Under the pieces are notes generated by a model. It ran no database searches, was not told the origin of the DNA, and worked only from the letters and a program-made list of their open reading frames with translations. From contig DASXUK010000004.1 of assembly GCA_036504875.1 (NCBI GenBank), positions 1 through 10,074 on the forward strand: a stretch of 10,074 nucleotides of DNA, written 5' to 3'. The position numbers were made by a program, and so were the translations under genes. The DNA comes from JACPFJ01 sp036504875 (GTDB taxonomy: Bacteria; Desulfobacterota; Desulfuromonadia; Geobacterales; Pseudopelobacteraceae). Below are positions 1 through 6,053 of this stretch, piece by piece; within the stretch, counting starts at the first letter, position 1; each line of letters begins with the position of its first letter.

Positions 1-42
1 CAGGCTCATACCTGACTGCAATTGAATTCGACTCATCTTCAC
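1..42 (-). CDS. IS1595-family transposase, N-terminal fragment (runs off window)
   Basis: Reading the minus strand from a GTG at 42, the frame gives (M)KMSRIQLQSGMSL and stays open to the window edge. This resembles the usual start of IS1595-family transposases (M.RIQFQ.G.SL.EFL..YGTE, recalled from the family). A strong ribosome binding site, GGAGGT, lies at 53-48, five bases before the GTG; an internal ATG at 36 is an alternative start 11 bases from it. Only 14 residues are visible, so the catalytic region and zinc ribbon cannot be checked. The element is transcribed away from the OmpA gene. Its outer end must lie between about 60 and 200, but I could not identify its terminal repeat. Confidence 0.6.
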   Translation of the reverse strand, partial: MKMSRIQLQSGMSL

Positions 43-100
43 GGTGTACCTCCAGTGATTGGGATATCGTAAAGATACTGCAGGCATCAGTCACAATATG

Positions 101-125
101 TCATACCCGCAGGAAAGCGGGAAAT
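101..125. repeat. Small GC-rich palindrome (CCCGC/GCGGG)
   Basis: CCCGC at 106-110 and GCGGG at 117-121 form a 5-bp stem with a six-base loop, preceded by TCATA and followed by AAATT. It resembles the common dispersed palindromes of the GTCATTCCCGC...GCGGGAA type seen in many proteobacteria. Only one copy is in this window, so its repeat nature is an inference. It lies between the transposase start and the OmpA gene and could be part of either flank. Confidence 0.3.
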
Positions 126-226
126 TAGTACTACTCAGGTATTTAATTATCATTTTCACTTTCTGGTGTAACGTAACAAACGTTTTTTGTGTGCTTAAGT
201 TTTTAATTTATTAAAAGGAGAATGTA

Positions 227-1696
227 ATGAAGAAGCTTACTGCATTGATACTGTCCAGCGCCGCCTTGTGTATTATGGCGGCTCCCGCTGTTGCCGGTGA
301 AAGAGAAGGAGCGTTTTCCATCTCGCCTTTTGTCGGTGGTTACACCTTTGACGGTGTTCAGCATCTGGAAACCGCCCCTGTGTTTGGATTGCGTCTCGGA
401 TACGACCTGACAAAGAACTGGGGGGTTGAAGCGGTCGGTGATTACCTGGCGACGGACGGGACCCGCTCGGAAAGAAGCATTAACGCCTTATCCTATCGCT
501 TGGATATACTCTATAACTTCATGCCGGACGGGCCGCTGGTGCCATATCTTGCTGTGGGCGGCGGTGGAATCACCTATGGTCACGGTAGCGATGGTCTTAA
601 AATCAGCAATAGAACTACCGACGCAACCGTCAATGTAGGCGGGGGACTCAAGTACTTCCTGACCGACTCGGTTGCTCTGCGCGGCGATGCCCGACAGCTG
701 TTTGTTTTAGAAAGTCCCAGCAGCCCTAAGTACAACTGGGAATACACTGCAGGCCTCACCTTCCTCTTTGGCGGTAAAACAGCGGCTGCTCCTGTTCCTG
801 TCCCTGTTCAGCCGCCACCCGCTCCGGTTGCCCCAACAAGCAGCCTGGATGTAGCGCCCGGTTCGATCACAAAAGGGGAGACTGCCACTCTCAGCTGGAC
901 TTCCCAAAACGCCACGAACTGCGAAATTAGTCCGAACATCGGTTCGGTAAAACCCCAGGGAAGGATGTCCATCACCCCCTCCTCCGACACTACCTACAAC
1001 CTGTCCTGCAGCGGTCAGGGAGGGACTTCGAAAAGCTCCACAAACATCGCAGTTGCTGCTCCACCGGTGCCGAAAGCTCCGGCTCCGACGAGCAGCCTGT
1101 CGGTAAATCCCCCTTCCATAACAAAGGGTGAATCAGCCACACTCAACTGGACATCACAAAATGCCTCGAAGTGCGCTATTCAACCTGTCATCGGCTCCGT
1201 TCAGCCGCAGGGGAGCATGAGCATCACGCCCGCAGACAATACCTCCTACACGTTGACCTGTGAAGGCGCAGGCGGTGTTGCTACAAGTGCGGCCAACGTA
1301 GCCGTTACTGTTCCTCCGCCGGTAGTCGTGCCCAAAGCCGCCGCCAAGCTCTGCAGCCCGACAGTAATCGACATCCAGTTTGATACCAATAAGTCCGACA
1401 TCAAACCCCAGTATCAAGATGAGCTGAAAACACTGGCCGATTTCCTCACGGAATTCCCGAACGCCAAAGGGGTTATCGAAGGACATACCGACAATGTCGG
1501 TGACAAGGCGAGCAACATGAAGCTCTCCCAGCGCCGTGCCGATAGCGTTCGCAGTTACCTGGTCAAGACTTTTGGTATTGCTCCTGAGCGTATCAAAGCC
1601 GAAGGCTACGGTCCTACCAAGCCGGCGGGTGACAACAAGACCAAGGAAGGCAAGGCTAAAAACCGCCGTATCGAAGCTAACTTCATCTGCGAGTAA
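227..1696 (+). CDS. OmpA-family outer-membrane protein with two Ig-like repeats
   Basis: This 489-residue protein probably anchors the outer membrane to peptidoglycan. Residues 1-23 are a signal peptide ending AVA. Residues about 25-183 have the alternating pattern and glycine content of an eight-stranded OmpA-like barrel. A Pro/Ala linker (about 186-203) leads to two homologous repeats starting at residues 204 and 288, each with SITKGE.ATL.WTSQNA, a pair of Cys and SITP...TSY/TTYNL; these look like small bacterial Ig-like modules. Residues 377-488 are the OmpA C-terminal domain (IDIQFDTNKSDI, IEGHTDN, LSQRRADSV, NRRIE). Asp422 and Arg437 occupy the positions that bind diaminopimelate in E. 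coli OmpA. AAGGAG at 215-220 fixes the start. MscL follows after 44 bases with no terminator between, so both may share a transcript. Confidence 0.92.
   Translation: MKKLTALILSSAALCIMAAPAVAGEREGAFSISPFVGGYTFDGVQHLETAPVFGLRLGYDLTKNWGVEAVGDYLATDGTRSERSINALSYRLDILYNFMPDGPLVPYLAVGGGGITYGHGSDGLKISNRTTDATVNVGGGLKYFLTDSVALRGDARQLFVLESPSSPKYNWEYTAGLTFLFGGKTAAAPVPVPVQPPPAPVAPTSSLDVAPGSITKGETATLSWTSQNATNCEISPNIGSVKPQGRMSITPSSDTTYNLSCSGQGGTSKSSTNIAVAAPPVPKAPAPTSSLSVNPPSITKGESATLNWTSQNASKCAIQPVIGSVQPQGSMSITPADNTSYTLTCEGAGGVATSAANVAVTVPPPVVVPKAAAKLCSPTVIDIQFDTNKSDIKPQYQDELKTLADFLTEFPNAKGVIEGHTDNVGDKASNMKLSQRRADSVRSYLVKTFGIAPERIKAEGYGPTKPAGDNKTKEGKAKNRRIEANFICE
836..1309 (+). repeat. Tandem 252-base intragenic duplication (two Ig-like modules)
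   Basis: Codons 204-287 and 288-361 of the OmpA-like gene are diverged copies of one module with an exact 84-codon period. Shared blocks include TSSL.V, SITKGE, WTSQNA, IGSV.PQG and MSITP. Each copy has one Cys after WTSQNA and one near its end, which may form a disulfide in the periplasm. The second copy is cut short where it enters the Pro/Val linker before the OmpA domain. Confidence 0.8.
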
Positions 1697-1740
1697 GCGG
1701 AATCAACTAGATTCTCGTCCTGAAAAAGGGAGGTCCACTT

Positions 1741-2151
1741 ATGTTGCAGGATTTCAAGGTTTTTCTTACCAAGTCCAATGCTTTGGCCCTGGCTGTGGGT
1801 GTTGTCATTGGCGCTGCCACCGGCAAGGTTGTTTCCGGGATTGTCGACGACCTCCTCATGCCCGTCATTGGGCTTGTTCTCCCCTCTGGTGACTGGCGCG
1901 AGGCAAAGTTCGTGTTACGGACTGTCACTGATGCCAAAGGTAAGGTGACCGACAGCGCCATCGCATACGGCCATCTGATAGGAACGCTGATCGATTTTGT
2001 TTTTATTGCCTTCGTAGTCTATCTGGTGACCAAGGCTCTGATCAAACCGCCACCTCCCGGACCTCCTACCAAGAACTGCCCGGAATGCCTTGAGCCGATC
2101 CCGGTCGAGGCACGCAAATGCAAGGCTTGTGGGTCAAGCGTGGCCTACTAG
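1741..2151 (+). CDS. mscL: Large-conductance mechanosensitive channel MscL with zinc-ribbon tail
   Basis: MscL opens under membrane tension to release solutes after osmotic downshift. Residues 1-12 are the N-terminal amphipathic segment (DFKVFLTKSN). TM1 is about 13-45 with the family signature LAVGVVIGAATGKVVSG and the gate-proximal DDLLMP. The periplasmic loop spans about 46-75 and TM2 about 76-100. After a proline-rich hinge (PPPPGPP), the tail at 113-130 has two CxxC pairs (Cys113, 116, 127, 130), a zinc-ribbon pattern. In E. coli MscL the tail is instead a helical bundle. At 136 residues the length matches the family. GGGAGG at about 1728-1733 precedes the ATG, and a terminator follows. 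Confidence 0.93.
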   Translation: MLQDFKVFLTKSNALALAVGVVIGAATGKVVSGIVDDLLMPVIGLVLPSGDWREAKFVLRTVTDAKGKVTDSAIAYGHLIGTLIDFVFIAFVVYLVTKALIKPPPPGPPTKNCPECLEPIPVEARKCKACGSSVAY

Positions 2152-2180
2152 TCACCGTAACGATCTGTTTTTTTGATACA

Positions 2181-2230
2181 AAGTGCACCTGCCTGCTCAG
2201 CATAGCTGTCATTCAGGTGCACTTCTTTTT
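2181..2230 (+). terminator. Rho-independent terminator after mscL
   Basis: AAGTGCACCTG at 2181-2191 pairs perfectly over 11 bases with CAGGTGCACTT at 2214-2224, leaving a 22-base loop, and CTTTTT follows. It lies 30 bases past the mscL stop and probably ends the ompA-like/mscL transcript. The loop is long for a terminator, but the stem and T-run are convincing. Confidence 0.8.
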
Positions 2231-2264
2231 ATTACCTACTTGATTTCATATACGTGAGGCTTTT

Positions 2265-2393
2265 GTGTCAAAGCGAAATAAATACATCCTCATCGCAATC
2301 GGAATAATAGCTACTCTCCTTCTGTTCACCATTACCATCCTGCCGATGATTCAAATTCGAGGGACACCTTACTTATCTCGCCTAATTAAATAA
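2265..2393 (+). pseudogene. N-terminal membrane-anchor fragment, possibly AsmA/DUF748-like, interrupted
   Basis: A GTG at 2265, preceded by GTGAGG at 2254-2259, opens a 42-residue frame: MSKRNKYILIAIGIIATLLL then FTITILPMI, then unrelated residues to a TAA at 2391. A short basic start, one hydrophobic helix and ILP is how AsmA/DUF748-type proteins usually begin. The reading frame runs directly into the palindrome at 2361, which supplies the last codons and the stop. The likely history is insertion of, or deletion up to, a REP-type element that left only the first 30 or so codons. Identity with AsmA is an inference from this short segment; it could be another single-pass protein. Confidence 0.4.
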
Positions 2394-2403
2394 GGTGTCC
2401 CCA
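2356..2403. repeat. REP/RAYT-type palindrome (GGGACACCTTA...TAAGGTGTCCC)
   Basis: GGGACACCTTA at 2361-2371 and TAAGGTGTCCC at 2391-2401 form a perfect 11-bp inverted repeat around a 19-base AT-rich centre containing CTAATTAAA. Palindromes bounded by AATTC..GGGACACC are typical of elements linked to REP-associated tyrosine transposases (Transposase_17) in Geobacter and relatives; that link is from memory. No transposase gene is present here, so this is a non-autonomous copy. Confidence 0.55.
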
Positions 2404-2570
2404 GACCGTCATGGCCCAAAATGGATACCATCCCACCCACCCCGAAATAACAAAACAACCTGATAATACGTGATCACTACCCCCTTCCCGGTCTAGTGTC
2501 AACATTTAAACCAGCTAATGGCAGAGTTGCCCCATCCCATAAACCGGATACAATCAAACCATACCATTCG
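2404..2570. other. Intergenic stretch without recognisable gene
   Basis: Between the palindrome and the selenoprotein ribosome binding site I see no convincing reading frame, promoter or terminator. The stretch has many C-runs on the plus strand. TGTCAACATTTAAACC at 2497-2512 loosely resembles an insertion-sequence end, but no partner copy is present. Confidence 0.5.
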
Positions 2571-2581
2571 AGAGGTGAGTC

Positions 2582-3184
2582 ATGATCAAAGCGCCAGTCG
2601 TTGAGGTCTTTTTTGACTATATCTGACCCTGGTGCTATCTCGGTACCGTGCGTACCGACCGTTTGCAGCAGGAGTACGGAGTCGAACTGCGCTGGACTGT
2701 TTTTCCTCTCCACCCGGAAACGCCGGAGGAAGGGATTGAGCTCGCCGAGCTCTTTGCAAGGCGGGAGGAGCAAATCAAGGCCATGCAGGCGAGGCTGCGC
2801 CAGTTGGCCGTAGTTGAGGGGCTTCCGCTGGCGGAACGAACCCGCACCTGCAATAGCAGACGAGCCCAGGAACTGGGGAAATGGGCGGAAGCGCAGGGGA
2901 AAGGAGACCTTTTCCGGAAAGCGGTCTACCGGGCGTATTTCGTCGATGGGCGGAACATCGCCAAGCTGGACGAGCTCGTGCGGATCGCCGAGGCCGTGAG
3001 CCTTCCGGGGGATGAGGCGCGAGCGGTCCTCACGGCGGGGAGCTTTGCCGCGGCAGTCGATGCCGACTGGCAGCGGGCCGGGGAATTAGGGATCACTGCC
3101 GTCCCGTCCCACCTATGTGCCGGGAAAAGGCTGGTGGGGTTCAGTTCCTACGATGATTTCGTGCGTCTCATCGGGAAGGGATAA
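2582..3184 (+). CDS. DsbA/FrnE-family thiol oxidoreductase, selenoprotein (Sec at TGA 2624-2626)
   Basis: This is a 200-residue thioredoxin-fold oxidoreductase of the DsbA superfamily, FrnE-like. From ATG 2582, preceded by GAGGTGA at 2572-2578, the frame reads MIKAPVVEVFFDYI, then TGA, then PWCYLG and on without another stop to 3184. Family members have CPWCYLG at this exact place, so the TGA replaces the first Cys of the CxxC active site, giving a UPWC motif (Sec15, Cys18). A hairpin with bacterial SECIS features follows the TGA. Other family marks are the strand VEVFFDY, the helical insert (about 50-160), and the cis-Pro loop GITAVPSHL (Pro175). There is no signal peptide, so it is probably cytoplasmic. 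A gene caller that treats TGA as stop would start at GTG 2648 and lose the active site. A Cys-to-stop mutation is the alternative, but the intact downstream frame argues against it. Confidence 0.85.
2640..2658 (+). promoter_or_regulatory. Candidate bacterial SECIS hairpin
   Basis: TCGGTAC (2640-2646) pairs perfectly with GTACCGA (2652-2658) around the five-base loop CGTGC. The loop starts 20 bases after the TGA ends, within the roughly 16-37 base distance known for bacterial SECIS elements. G is the second loop base, as the consensus asks (a G in the first two loop positions). SelB would bind this hairpin to deliver Sec-tRNA. The hairpin is inside the coding region, as is normal for bacteria. 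Confidence 0.72.
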
Positions 3185-3230
3185 ACGCGCCTTTGAGCGA
3201 AAGTAAAGTTTGCACATATGGAGATAACTA

Positions 3231-3617
3231 ATGATAGACGAGAAAAATGTACTCGTGATCGGCCTGGACCCGACTCTGATTGATTTCTCACACCCCGACT
3301 ACGCGGCCACTGGCATGGACGCAACGAAGGTACTGGCCGGTCTCAAGTCCTCTGAAGATGAATTGACCCGTCTCGGCTACAGGGTGCAAATGTGTTTAAC
3401 CGACTTTGGTGAAACTGCGGCGGCAGTTGTGCAAAGCCAACTCAAGCAGAAACAGTTCGATTGTATCCTCATCGCGGCAGGCATAAGAACGATTCCAAGT
3501 AACTTCATGCTGTTTGAGAAGTTGATCAACATGGTGCATGAACACGCTCCTCAAGCCAAACTGTGCTTTAACACGAAACCGAGCGATACAGCCGAGGCGG
3601 TACAGCGTTGGCTCTGA
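3231..3617 (+). CDS. Conserved protein of unknown function, Rossmann-like alpha/beta
   Basis: The 128-residue product has an alternating beta/alpha pattern: strand NVLVIGLDP (6-14), helix with VLAGLKSSEDELTRLG, strand YRVQMCLTD, helix AAAVVQSQLKQ, strand FDCILIAAGIR (75-85), helix FEKLINMVHEHAP and strand AKLCFNT. There is no signal peptide or membrane segment. I recognise it as a conserved bacterial hypothetical family (ending in a pattern like HAPQA..CFNT.P.DT.EAVQRW) without an assigned role. GGAGATAACTA precedes ATG 3231. It starts 46 bases after the selenoprotein, so the two may be co-transcribed. Confidence 0.75.
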   Translation: MIDEKNVLVIGLDPTLIDFSHPDYAATGMDATKVLAGLKSSEDELTRLGYRVQMCLTDFGETAAAVVQSQLKQKQFDCILIAAGIRTIPSNFMLFEKLINMVHEHAPQAKLCFNTKPSDTAEAVQRWL

Positions 3618-3686
3618 GGTATTAGGCTGATGGATCGGGTCGGAATTTCATGGGATTGCCATTGCTGGGCCACTGGGGGATTTCAA

Positions 3687-5099
3687 ATGAAACCTGTCCG
3701 CGCAATTACTACCATGATTATTCTGCTCTTCCTTCTGCTGAGCCGTCAGCAGGCACAGTGCATCGAAACCGAGCCGTCTGTTCCCCGATATGAGCTTAAC
3801 CGCGCAGACGAAGACTATGCTTATCTGCGGGATGAGATGAAACGGACGGACGTGTGGGATAGAAGCAAATATTTACCTTTGAATAGAACCGGCAACTGGT
3901 TTCTCTCACTGGGAGGCGAAGCACGGGAACGATATGAGTACTTCAATTATTTCAACTGGGGAGCTGGCCCGCAAGACCGTGGTGGCTATTTCCTCCAGCG
4001 CTACTTCCTTCATGGTGACCTGCATCTTGGAGACAATGTTCGCTTCTTCAGCCAGTTCCAGAGCAGCCTGGAAAACGGCCGCACGGGAGGTCCCCGTCCC
4101 AGCGACAGGGATGAACTCGACCTGCACCAGGCCTTTCTCGACCTGAAGCTCGGGCTCGGGGAAGGCGCCTCGATCACTCTGCGCTCGGGACGACAGGAAC
4201 TCGCCTATGGCTCCCAGCGTCTCATATCAGTTCGGGAAGGTCCGAATGTGCGGCAGAGTTTCGATGGCTTCCGAGCTATGTACCGTAATGGTGATGTAAG
4301 TGTGGATGGATTTGCGACGAAGCCGAGCCAGACAAAGCGGTACATCTTTGATGACGGGCCGGATAACAACCAAGCCCTGTGGGGTGTCTATTCGGTGTTT
4401 CCCTTGCCGCTACTCCCTGAAGCGAACGCAGACCTTTATTACCTTGGTTTATCTCGTCGCCAGGCCCGGTTCGACCAGGGAGGTGCCCGTGAAACACGCC
4501 ACTCCATTGGGACGCGGCTATGGCGCAAGGAAAAGCCGCTCGATTATAACTTCGAGTTCTTATACCAGTGGGGAAGTCTTGGAAACGGTGATATCCGTGC
4601 CTGGACAGCCGCTTCGGACACTGGATACACGATCGACGGCCTGCCGCTTCGCCCGCGGTTTGGTCTCAGGGCGGATATCGCCAGTGGGGATGAAGATCGG
4701 AACAATCCTGATCTTCAGACATTCAACCCCCTCTTTCCCAAGGGAGCCTACTTCAGCGAAAACGGTCTCATAGGCCCTGCCAACTTCATCAACGTCAATC
4801 CGTCAATAGAGCTACATTTTCAGAAAGGAATGACCATAACGGTAAACTGGGATTTCTTCTGGCGGGAGAGCAGGCACGATGGGATCTACAACAATGCGGT
4901 TGCCCTCGTCAGGTCAGGCAGGAACAGCAGTTCCCGATATATCGGCAGTCAGCCACAGGCGCAACTGGAATGGAATCTCGATCGCCACATAACTTTTGTT
5001 GCCGTTTATGCTCACTTTTTTGCCGGCCCATTTCTCCGGGAATCAGGACCGGGGAAGGATGTCGATTATGCTACGACGTGGCTGACTTACAAGTTCTGA
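3687..5099 (+). CDS. Alginate-export family outer-membrane beta-barrel protein
   Basis: This 470-residue protein belongs to the AlgE-like alginate_exp family, whose founding member exports alginate across the outer membrane; the substrate here is unknown because no polysaccharide synthesis genes are nearby. I chose ATG 3687 rather than the upstream in-frame ATG 3630 because GGGGGA at 3675-3680 precedes it and the product then starts with a proper signal peptide (MKPVRAITTM plus a Leu-rich core, about 1-25). Family features include LSLGGEARERYEYF, the RYFLHGDLHLGDNVRFFSQFQ strand pair, DLHQAFLDLKLG, LRSGRQELAYGSQRL and FDGFRAMY. The protein ends in Phe (TTWLTYKF), as barrel proteins need for BAM recognition. 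It follows the unknown gene by about 70 bases. Confidence 0.85.
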   Translation: MKPVRAITTMIILLFLLLSRQQAQCIETEPSVPRYELNRADEDYAYLRDEMKRTDVWDRSKYLPLNRTGNWFLSLGGEARERYEYFNYFNWGAGPQDRGGYFLQRYFLHGDLHLGDNVRFFSQFQSSLENGRTGGPRPSDRDELDLHQAFLDLKLGLGEGASITLRSGRQELAYGSQRLISVREGPNVRQSFDGFRAMYRNGDVSVDGFATKPSQTKRYIFDDGPDNNQALWGVYSVFPLPLLPEANADLYYLGLSRRQARFDQGGARETRHSIGTRLWRKEKPLDYNFEFLYQWGSLGNGDIRAWTAASDTGYTIDGLPLRPRFGLRADIASGDEDRNNPDLQTFNPLFPKGAYFSENGLIGPANFINVNPSIELHFQKGMTITVNWDFFWRESRHDGIYNNAVALVRSGRNSSSRYIGSQPQAQLEWNLDRHITFVAVYAHFFAGPFLRESGPGKDVDYATTWLTYKF

Positions 5100-5388
5100 G
5101 GTGTCCGTGCAATTTTATCCAACATTGGTGTTATAGCAAGCAGATATTCACTTTCTGCTGTGGCTAAACTGATATCAGGAGAGGCCATCACCAGTGGCAC
5201 CCTTTGATTTGCTAGCAGTTTCCAACGGACTTTATATACAAAAAAAACCGCCTTCCCCATGGAAAACGGTCTTTCTGAATTTTGGCTCCCCATCGTGAAC
5301 GAACTTAGAACTTGTTCTGTCGTTCCTTACAACTTTTGAACATTGAAAAGGGGGTCTTCATCCGAATGGATAATAGGCAATGTCGGTA
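5100..5388. other. Intergenic region with terminator and inverted repeat
   Basis: No credible gene is seen here. It separates the converging alginate-export-type gene and the minus-strand AT-hook/RHH gene. It contains the terminator at 5239-5272 and a nested inverted repeat at 5297-5325, where GAACGA/TCGTTC encloses AGAACttGTTCT; the latter could be an operator or a recombination relic. Confidence 0.5.
5239..5272 (-). terminator. Terminator for the minus-strand AT-hook/RHH gene
   Basis: Read on the minus strand, ACCG-TT-TTCC-ATGG-GGAA-GG-CGGT is a hairpin with one two-base internal mismatch, followed by eight T (the A-run at 5240-5247). This is a good rho-independent terminator about 115 bases past the stop at 5389. 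On the plus strand the trailing CTTTCTGAATTTT is weaker, so some bidirectional action on the alginate-export transcript is possible. Confidence 0.65.
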
Positions 5389-5664
5389 TTATATAGCCTT
5401 ATTTTTATCAGCAAAGTATTGATTCAGTATCGTGACCAAAAACAACGACTTATTACCCGCTGCGACCGCCGCCGCCTCCGCATCGATCTTTGAGATTAAA
5501 TCCAGGGGCAGGTGAAACGATGCCAGCTTTGAGTCAGGCTTCGATTTAGGCCTACCCCTGCCCTGTGCTTTCTTCAATTCTGAAACCTCAGGAACAGATT
5601 TAGGTGTTTTTGACGCTTCAGCATTCATTGCCTCCAGCTTCTTATCGTCTTCCACAGATTTCAT
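5389..5664 (-). CDS. Small DNA-binding protein: AT-hook plus ribbon-helix-helix
   Basis: A 91-92 residue basic protein. Counting from the ATG at 5667, residues 36-40 (GRGRP) are an AT-hook core flanked by Lys. Residues 48-86 (LASFHLPLDLISKIDAEAAA, then GNKSLFLVTILNQYF) match a ribbon-helix-helix fold: one strand, helix A, turn, helix B. The N-terminal 35 residues are charged and probably disordered. Two ATGs stand in tandem; the second (5664) has better spacing from GGGAAGG than the first (5667). CopG/Arc-type repressors and plasmid partition or relaxosome accessory factors have similar architecture, so autoregulation or element maintenance is plausible. The partner and target are unknown. 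A terminator follows it. Confidence 0.65.
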   Translation of the reverse strand: MKSVEDDKKLEAMNAEASKTPKSVPEVSELKKAQGRGRPKSKPDSKLASFHLPLDLISKIDAEAAAVAAGNKSLFLVTILNQYFADKNKAI

Positions 5665-5667
5665 CAT

Positions 5668-5979
5668 ACCTTCCCTTTGTCATAACTAGCCTCAGCCTTT
5701 TTATCTGTCATCTAGTGATAAGGCCGGATGTTTTCCTCTTTTTTACAGTATCGGCCCCTTTCACTTTTACTGCAATATATAAATAAATAAAAATAATATT
5801 TTTTATTCAAATTTATGGCTTTGCAGGAGATATTAATCGACCGCAAGCAGCTTCGCACAATTGAAATAATAAATCAGAAAATTCTAGCTACTGGAGCAAG
5901 GAACGGATCCAAGGAGGAAACCATGGTGCGCATCAAAGCAACAACCCGAAGAACCTGCCATAAAGTTTTTTTTATTACC
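5668..5979. other. AT-rich divergent intergenic region
   Basis: This stretch between the minus-strand RHH gene and the plus-strand small-protein run is strikingly AT-rich, with A/T runs at about 5776-5815. It would suit an AT-hook protein binding site or an upstream promoter element. On the minus strand, TTGCAG and GATACT about 17 bases apart give a weak promoter candidate for the RHH gene. No long conserved gene is seen. Confidence 0.4.
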
Positions 5980-6039
5980 TTGACAAACTCCACATCTGAA
6001 TATATAAAAATAATTATAAATAATATTTATTATTATTAA
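5923..6039 (+). CDS. Possible 38-residue peptide or gene remnant
   Basis: AAGGAGG at 5911-5917 lies five bases before an ATG at 5923, an almost ideal start site. The frame gives MVRIKATTRRTCHKVFFITL followed by a low-complexity Ile/Tyr/Asn tail read from AT-rich DNA to TAA 6039. The promoter at 5980-6008 lies inside it. The strong start suggests translation of a peptide or the leftover start of a deleted gene, while the tail composition argues that the C-terminus is not original. Confidence 0.2.
   Translation: MVRIKATTRRTCHKVFFITLTNSTSEYIKIIINNIYYY
5980..6008 (+). promoter_or_regulatory. Near-consensus sigma-70 promoter for the small-protein operon
   Basis: TTGACA at 5980-5985, a 17-base spacer and TATAAA at 6003-6008 match the sigma-70 consensus closely. 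Transcription would start near 6015, about 40 bases before ATG 6054. A T-run at 5965-5973 lies just upstream and could act as an UP-like element. With no operator obvious, strong constitutive expression or repression by a local regulator (RHH or XRE) are both possible. Confidence 0.7.
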
Positions 6040-6053
6040 ATATGGAGGCTGCA

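Noticed and set aside
1154..1486. Minus-strand 110-residue frame within the OmpA-like gene
   Set aside because: It is antisense to well-conserved coding sequence and has no start signal; an artefact of codon bias.
2497..2512. TGTCAACATTTAAACC as an IS21-type end
   Set aside because: Only a vague resemblance from memory; no inverted partner and no transposase gene nearby.
3630..3686. Upstream ATG start for the alginate-export family gene
   Set aside because: It adds 19 non-signal residues before the signal peptide and lacks a ribosome binding site, whereas ATG 3687 has both features in place.
5087..5293. Minus-strand 68-residue open frame with a protein-like middle (VMASPDISLATAESEYLLAI)
   Set aside because: It contains the terminator hairpin near its start, has no ribosome binding site and overlaps the end of the alginate-export gene.
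5276..5330. Possible tRNA 3' end (GGGGAGCCA on the minus strand) as an island attachment site
   Set aside because: No T-arm pairing or acceptor stem can be built from the preceding bases, so a tRNA remnant is not supported.
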